Shown: positions 6,184 to 9,314 of the stretch, piece by piece
Numbering within the stretch: the stretch's first letter is position 1
Layout of the letters: the number at the start of each line of letters is the position of its first letter
Source: Ktedonobacter racemifer
Lineage (GTDB): Bacteria > Chloroflexota > DTOL01 > JACQYG01
Length of the DNA stretch: 9,314 nt
Direction: 5' to 3'
NCBI GenBank assembly: GCA_020723545.1
Contig: DYIS01000091.1
Span: forward strand, 1 to 9,314
Program-made: the position numbers and the translations under genes
The notes under the pieces: model-generated
Told to the model about the DNA's origin: nothing
The model's input: only the letters and a program-made list of their open reading frames with translations
Database searches by the model: none

Positions 6184-6917
6184 CACATCAACGGCGCCAG
6201 GGTCACCCAGAGCTCGTACCGGCCCCGGGTCTCACCCATGAGCCGCACCAGGTCCATGGCCACTGCCGGAGGCACGGCCACGGTGATGATGCTCATGGGC
6301 ACGTAGCGGGGGGCCGCAGCAGCCTGCTGCTCCATCTGCGACTGACCATGGGAACGCCCGACAAGCTCCCCGGCGGGCTCCCCCTGGGTGGAGCGCACGT
6401 CCACCACCGGCACGTCCCGGGCCAGGACCTCCACCGCGGCGCTTCTCTGGGAGAGGAGTTCCTCGGGCGACGCGTCCGGCTTCCCGGGCCCCACCGCCAG
6501 GGCGATGCGATAGATGTTGATGCGGTGGCCGACCCGGACCTGGCCGCCGGCGGCCCGCTCCGGCTTCACCGGAAACGATACCACCTCCAGCCGCTCGTCG
6601 TCGGTGAGCCGGAAGGCGGCCGGGGCCACCGCCTGGCTGGTGTAGATCAGGGCCCCGGCCTGGATGAAGCCGGTGGAGATCTTGCCAGCAACCTCCTCCA
6701 CGCGCCGGTACACCGGCTCCTGCTCCAGGGTCCGGGCCATCTCCCGGGTGGTCAGGAGCTCCGGGGTGATCAGGGTGTAAGCGGGGATCTCCGCGCCAGC
6801 CACCACCAGGGATGTGGTGGCCACCAGGCGACCAAACTCGTGCCGGGCGAAAACCCCCACCGCACCGCTAACGAGCAAACAGACGAGCGAGACCAAGACC
6901 AGGGCGTGGCGACGCAT
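6183..6917 (-). CDS. cpaB: CpaB/RcpC-like SAF-domain pilus assembly protein
   Basis: A 244-residue protein anchored by one N-terminal membrane segment (about 5–24) after MRRH. The SAF domain (about 34–97) shows the expected pattern: TTSLVVAGAEIPAYTLITPELL, then a turn before GFIQAGALIYTSQ. The RcpC/CpaB domain follows (about 110–242), with FPVKPERAAGGQVRVGHRINIY and the terminal SIITVAVPPAVAMDLV region. CpaB is an extracytoplasmic Tad assembly factor; in diderms it works with the secretin, which is not seen here. Residues about 178–205 are Gln/Ala/Gly-rich and probably flexible. The ATG at 6917 is chosen because GGAGG lies 7 bases upstream; it overlaps the upstream gene by 50 bases. Extending to 6983 would add a non-conserved segment before the membrane helix. 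Confidence 0.86.
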   Translation of the reverse strand: MRRHALVLVSLVCLLVSGAVGVFARHEFGRLVATTSLVVAGAEIPAYTLITPELLTTREMARTLEQEPVYRRVEEVAGKISTGFIQAGALIYTSQAVAPAAFRLTDDERLEVVSFPVKPERAAGGQVRVGHRINIYRIALAVGPGKPDASPEELLSQRSAAVEVLARDVPVVDVRSTQGEPAGELVGRSHGQSQMEQQAAAAPRYVPMSIITVAVPPAVAMDLVRLMGETRGRYELWVTLAPLM

Positions 6918-7884
6918 TTCTCTTCCTCCGGGTGGCGAAAGTGGGATATATAGCCTCCAGAAGCCTTGCTCCCAAGCGGCCATCGAAGTGATCTGCCCCG
7001 TCGGCCCAGGGAAGCGATATCTCCGGGTCCAGGCCTGAGGCCAGGCCGTCGCCCAGGCGCTTCTGGTTCAGCACCAGCCGGGTGCTCCGGGCCTTGCGCT
7101 CGGCCAGCTTCTCCTGGAGCACCGGCACATCGGCCACGGTGTCAGGGCGCCCGCCGGCGAAGACCACGAACCACTCATCTACCAGGTGCTCCACCCGGGC
7201 CAGGACGGAGTGCATGTAGTGGGCGTCGAACACCGTGAGCACGTGGCTCTTGATCTGTGCCTCCAGGTAGGCTCGGACCTGGACCTCGGGGATGAGCCGG
7301 ACCATGGTGAAATCCATAGGTAGCACCGAGACCCCCTGCCAGGTCCCCAGGCCGGACGGATGGCCCTGGGTGACGGCATCGTACAGGCTTCCCTCCACGC
7401 CGGTGAGGGCGGTGAGGGCCGAGGCACCGTGGCAGAACTCGGTGACCAGGACCGGCAACCCGGTGGCCCGAGCAAAGGCGACCGCGGTATCCAGGGCCAG
7501 CGTGGTCTTGCCCACGCCCCCGGAAAGGGAGGTGAAGGCCACGCACCGACGGGGGAGGTGCTCTACGCTGCCGGTGGCGGCCAGGGCGCGCTCCTGCCAG
7601 GAGAGCGGTGAGTCCAGGAAGGCGGCGCTGGGGGTCGCGGGGATCCCCGATTCCCGCAGTATCCGGGCCAGGGTCTGGTGGGAGATCTCAGACTCCAAGA
7701 GGTCCTCTGCGTCCACCAGGACCAGGTCCGCCCCGGGCAGGAGCCGGTAGAGGCCGCCGGTGGTCATGGCCTCGCCGGCGACGTCGTGAGGCACGGTGAA
7801 GAGCCGCAGGGCCCTGAGCGCCTCCAGGTTACGGCTGGCCACGACCACTCTCAGTTCGGACTTGTGATCCTTGTTGCTTTTCAA
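6868..7884 (-). CDS. TadZ/CpaE-like MinD-superfamily ATPase with altered P-loop
   Basis: A 338-residue protein that begins the pilus operon. Residues about 10–110 resemble the degenerate receiver-like domain of CpaE/TadZ (LRVVVASRN at 11–19, ADLVLVDAEDL at 52–62). Residues about 113–320 are a MinD/ParA-type ATPase domain with the P-loop SGGVGKTT at 121–128. The signature lysine of the deviant Walker A (KGGVGKT) is Ser121 here, and the usual Asp pair after the next strand is replaced by TEFCHG (148–153). A Walker-B-like strand is LTVFDAH (216–222). TadZ proteins place the Tad machine in the cell. The start is a TTG preceded by AAGGAGGT at 9 bases. The gene ends in an Arg-rich tail within cpaB. 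Reduced or altered ATP use is possible but unproven. Confidence 0.85.
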   Translation of the reverse strand: MKSNKDHKSELRVVVASRNLEALRALRLFTVPHDVAGEAMTTGGLYRLLPGADLVLVDAEDLLESEISHQTLARILRESGIPATPSAAFLDSPLSWQERALAATGSVEHLPRRCVAFTSLSGGVGKTTLALDTAVAFARATGLPVLVTEFCHGASALTALTGVEGSLYDAVTQGHPSGLGTWQGVSVLPMDFTMVRLIPEVQVRAYLEAQIKSHVLTVFDAHYMHSVLARVEHLVDEWFVVFAGGRPDTVADVPVLQEKLAERKARSTRLVLNQKRLGDGLASGLDPEISLPWADGADHFDGRLGARLLEAIYPTFATRRKRNASPRPGLGLARLFAR

Positions 7885-7893
7885 GACGGTTCG

Positions 7894-7901
7894 ACCTCCT
7901 T
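7894..7901 (-). promoter_or_regulatory. Strong Shine-Dalgarno deciding the TTG start of the first operon gene
   Basis: AAGGAGGT on the minus strand lies 9 bases before the TTG at 7884. No ATG or GTG start is better placed. The site lies immediately downstream of the terminal stop of the methyltransferase pseudogene (7914). Confidence 0.7.
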
Positions 7902-7913
7902 ACTGTGTCTGGC

Positions 7914-8422
7914 TCAGAAAACCAGGGGAAAGGCCAGGGCCAGCACCAGGTTGATTGTAGACGGGTTCCCCAGGGCAAAGGCCGCCACGACACTATTTCG
8001 CAGGCATACATCGGATGCCTCACCAGCCGGTAGGTTCCCCAGGCCGCCGTTCCCCGGTCTGCTGGCGCGATCCCGAAGCTCCGGCCCAGGGAGGCCACGG
8101 AGACGATCACCCCCAGGAGGGCCAGGCCGAGGACCCAGGACAGGTCCGCCGCAGCGGGTCCCGTCCAGGGTTGCAGGAGTAAAGGCAGCCCAGTTCCCAA
8201 GAGGGCCAGGGATGCCTGAGCCCTGGTGCCGGTAGCCCTGGTCTCTCACCGGGTCACAAAGAGCCCCGCCACCACCACGTTCAAGGTGACCAACTCCCCG
8301 GACACCAGGTGAGGCGCCTCCAGGAAGGCCCGGAGCCGGGCCCCGGCCACCACTGCCCACACAAGCCCCCAGACCACGCTCGTGCACCGCTCTGCGGTCA
8401 CGGCAGAAACGTTGGGCCGTGG
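7914..8422 (-). pseudogene. Decayed isoprenylcysteine carboxyl methyltransferase-like gene
   Basis: The minus strand holds remnants of a small membrane methyltransferase of the ICMT/PEMT-like family. The 5' part (from about 8410) encodes a hydrophobic stretch (VVWGLVWAVVAGARLR, later LNVVVAGLFVTR) that ends at an in-frame TGA at 8246–8248. The same frame resumes at once and carries the family core GRSFGIAPADRG and YRLVRHPMYACEI, the SAM-binding region of this family. Near 7989–8000 a +1/-1 shift moves the rest (VVAAFALGNPSTINLVLALAFPL) to another frame that stops at 7914. Two independent lesions and no good start argue for a pseudogene. The core motif also differs from the usual GPYRLVRHPxYxGE (Gly-Thr and Cys instead of Gly-Pro and Gly). 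The 5' end runs into the IS left end, so truncation by the insertion is likely. Sequencing errors could mimic this. Confidence 0.72.
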
Positions 8423-8425
8423 AAG

Positions 8426-8445
8426 CCACGGGTTTCAACCCGTGG
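8426..8445 (+). repeat. Subterminal palindrome of the IS left end
   Basis: Arms CCACGGGTT and AACCCGTGG pair perfectly around two bases; a stem CCACGGG with loop TTTCAA is the likely folded form. IS200/IS605 TnpA proteins bind such imperfect or perfect subterminal hairpins on single-stranded DNA. Its place about 90 bases upstream of tnpA fits a left-end hairpin. The TTTCAACCC core also resembles CRISPR repeats, but it occurs once only. Confidence 0.75.
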
Positions 8446-8497
8446 AGGAAACGGCCTCGCCGCGTTAGCTGCGCACCTCCTTCCTTTCAAGGTAGAC

Positions 8498-8526
8498 TTG
8501 CGTTGATTGTAGATACGTGGTATACT
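8498..8526 (+). promoter_or_regulatory. Probable tnpA promoter with extended -10
   Basis: TATACT at 8521–8526 matches five of six bases of the -10 consensus and is preceded by TGG, an extended -10 (TGn). A weak -35 (TTGCGT, 8498–8503) lies 17 bases upstream. The expected start of transcription (about 8532–8536) falls at or just before the tnpA ATG, so the message may be leaderless. Confidence 0.5.
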
Positions 8527-8535
8527 ATCGACACT

Positions 8536-8931
8536 ATGAGTCGAGAGTACGAACACGAGCCTCATCGAGTGCATCTGATGCTATACCACCTCATCTGGTG
8601 TCCAAAGCGCCGCAAGCCGGTCCTAACCGGAGTCGTTGCGACTCGTTTGCGCGAGGTTCTAGGCGAGGTCGCCTTCGAGCGAGGTTGGGCAATCGAGAAC
8701 CTGACCATCATGCCCGACCACTTGCACCTGTTCGTACGCGGTGACCCGACAGTGCCTGTCCACGAGATGGTCCGACTGTTCAAGGGCCGCTCATCTCGGG
8801 CGCTCCGCCAAGAGTTCGCGCACCTGCTCCGGCTGCCGAGCCTTTGGACCCGCTCGTACTTCTGCTCAACGGCCGGCAACGTTTCGGCGGAAGCCATCCA
8901 GCGATACATCGAGGCCCAGAAGGGACAATGA
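8536..8931 (+). CDS. tnpA: IS200/IS605-family transposase TnpA (Y1 HUH)
   Basis: A 131-residue single-strand DNA transposase that cuts and rejoins the IS ends through a covalent phosphotyrosine. The HUH metal-binding motif is His62-Leu-His64 in MPDHLHLFV, and the catalytic tyrosine is Tyr124 in IQRYIEAQ near the C-terminus. The N-terminus (YHLIWCPKRRKPVL, 17–30) is the family signature, and total length is normal, so the gene appears intact. The ATG at 8536 is chosen because the protein then begins with the family-typical MSREY. An in-frame extension to 8419 would translate the IS end hairpin. No Shine-Dalgarno site precedes the ATG. The stop overlaps the tnpB start (ATGA, 8928–8931), indicating coupling. 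Confidence 0.95.
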   Translation: MSREYEHEPHRVHLMLYHLIWCPKRRKPVLTGVVATRLREVLGEVAFERGWAIENLTIMPDHLHLFVRGDPTVPVHEMVRLFKGRSSRALRQEFAHLLRLPSLWTRSYFCSTAGNVSAEAIQRYIEAQKGQ

Positions 8932-9314
8932 AACAAACCATTGTTGTCAAGTTGATGCCCATGCCCGAGCAAGCGGCTAGTCTTCTGCAAACACTGGAGA
9001 CGTTCAACGCCGCTTGTAACTGGATTGCCTCGGTGGCCTACCGCAAGCGAACCGCCAACAAGTTCAAGCTCCAGAGACTCGTCTACCATGAAGCCCGTGA
9101 GCGGTTCGGGCTCTCGGCTCAGATGGCTGTCCGCGCCATCGCTAAGGTCTGCGAAGCCTACAAGCGCGACAAGCGGAAACGACCCTCCTTCCGACCCCAC
9201 GGTGCCATGACCTATGACGAGCGCATCTACAGCCTGAAGGGCTGTGAGGCCGTCTCTCTCTTGACTCTCGACGGCCGGGTGCTCGTGCCTATTCTGTTCG
9301 GCCTGCACCAGGCG
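8928..9314 (+). CDS. tnpB: TnpB, IS605-family RNA-guided nuclease, N-terminal part
   Basis: An open frame starts at the ATG overlapping the tnpA stop and runs 129 codons to the window edge without a stop, so it is partial. The N-terminus (MKQTIVVKLMPMPEQAASLL) and following segments (FNAACNWIASVAY, a basic helix AYKRDKRKRPSFRPHGAM, then YDERIYSLKG) match the N-terminal wedge and recognition region of TnpB. The RuvC catalytic residues and zinc finger lie beyond the window and cannot be checked. TnpB proteins are omegaRNA-guided DNA nucleases that help IS200/IS605 elements persist at donor sites (established knowledge). Intactness is unknown. Confidence 0.88.
   Translation, partial: MKQTIVVKLMPMPEQAASLLQTLETFNAACNWIASVAYRKRTANKFKLQRLVYHEARERFGLSAQMAVRAIAKVCEAYKRDKRKRPSFRPHGAMTYDERIYSLKGCEAVSLLTLDGRVLVPILFGLHQA

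Larger units (their letters stand above)
8426..9314 (+). mobile_element. IS200/IS605-family element, left part (continues beyond window)
   Basis: A subterminal palindrome, a tnpA transposase gene and the start of tnpB lie in this order on the plus strand, as in IS605-type elements. The exact left cleavage site is not identifiable, but should lie a short distance upstream of the palindrome (roughly 8400–8425). The right end, with its own hairpin and the omegaRNA usually overlapping the tnpB 3' end, is outside the window. Codon use here is more even (more CGA, TCG, AAG, ACT) than the strongly GCC/CTG-biased pilus genes, consistent with acquired DNA. Confidence 0.85.

Noticed and set aside
4852..6306. 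A 484-codon open frame on the plus strand opposite tadA
   Set aside because: It is antisense to a gene with clear Walker and His-box motifs, is rich in Gly, His, Gln and Pro without recognisable domains, and is typical of open antisense frames in high-GC DNA.
7954..7979. TACAAT on the minus strand at 7954–7959 as the tad operon promoter
   Set aside because: It resembles a -10 box and lies about 70 bases upstream of the first gene, but no acceptable -35 is found at 16–18 bases and it lies within the old methyltransferase coding sequence.
8426..8445. The GTTTCAACCC-containing palindrome as a CRISPR repeat
   Set aside because: It occurs once, with no spacer-repeat pattern and no cas genes. Its position upstream of tnpA fits an IS605 end hairpin.
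7950..8513. A 12-base direct repeat (GTTGATTGTAGA) at 7950–7961 and 8502–8513 as possible target duplication or att site
   Set aside because: IS200/IS605 elements do not create target duplications, both copies lie at unrelated positions (inside the pseudogene and in the tnpA promoter), and a 12-base match is expected by chance in a window this long.
8419..8535. Upstream extension of tnpA from an ATG at 8419
   Set aside because: The added residues would be translated from the IS end hairpin and the promoter, and do not fit the family N-terminus, which starts at MSREY.
8562..9308. A 248-codon minus-strand frame opposite tnpA and tnpB
   Set aside because: It is antisense to two recognised transposon genes with catalytic motifs, and shows no recognisable domain.

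Overview
The window is high-GC bacterial DNA. Almost all of it (about 68–7884) is one compact minus-strand operon for a Tad/Flp (tight adherence, type IVc) pilus. In transcription order it encodes a TadZ/CpaE-like ATPase, a CpaB/RcpC SAF-domain protein, the TadA/CpaF motor ATPase, membrane platform proteins TadB and TadC, two small Flp prepilins, a TadV/CpaA prepilin peptidase, a TadE pseudopilin, a TadG-like protein, and last a secreted protein with a lectin-like (LamG/concanavalin-type) domain, a Thr-Pro linker and a C-terminal Ig-like domain. Gene junctions are overlaps or gaps of a few bases, except for short gaps around the two pilin genes. The pilin A–pilin B gap holds a perfect 8-bp GC-rich stem-loop.

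No secretin (RcpA/CpaC), RcpB or TadD gene is present. Together with strong AGGAGG-type ribosome binding sites and frequent GTG/TTG starts, this suggests, without proving, a monoderm host such as a high-GC deep-branching Bacillota. The Thr-Pro linker and the gene set would also suit Chloroflexota. The organism cannot be named from the sequence alone.

Upstream of the operon, on the same strand (7914 to about 8422), lies a decayed isoprenylcysteine carboxyl methyltransferase-like gene with an in-frame stop and a frameshift. Its 5' end runs into the left end of an IS200/IS605-family element on the plus strand. That element shows a subterminal palindrome (8426–8445), an extended -10 promoter, tnpA (HUH Y1 transposase, 8536–8931) and the start of tnpB (8928 to the window edge), the last two overlapping by ATGA.

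How the parts fit, from family knowledge: prepilins are cut by the A24 peptidase, extruded by TadA on the TadB/TadC platform with TadZ and CpaB as localisation and assembly factors, and TadE/TadG act as minor components. The last gene is translationally close to tadG and is a plausible surface or pilus-associated adhesin (inference). I see no novel defence or RNA-guided system beyond the partial TnpB. The most notable features are the unusual P-loop of the TadZ-like protein, the altered Asp-box region of TadA, the pilin intergenic hairpin and the operon-terminal lectin-like protein.
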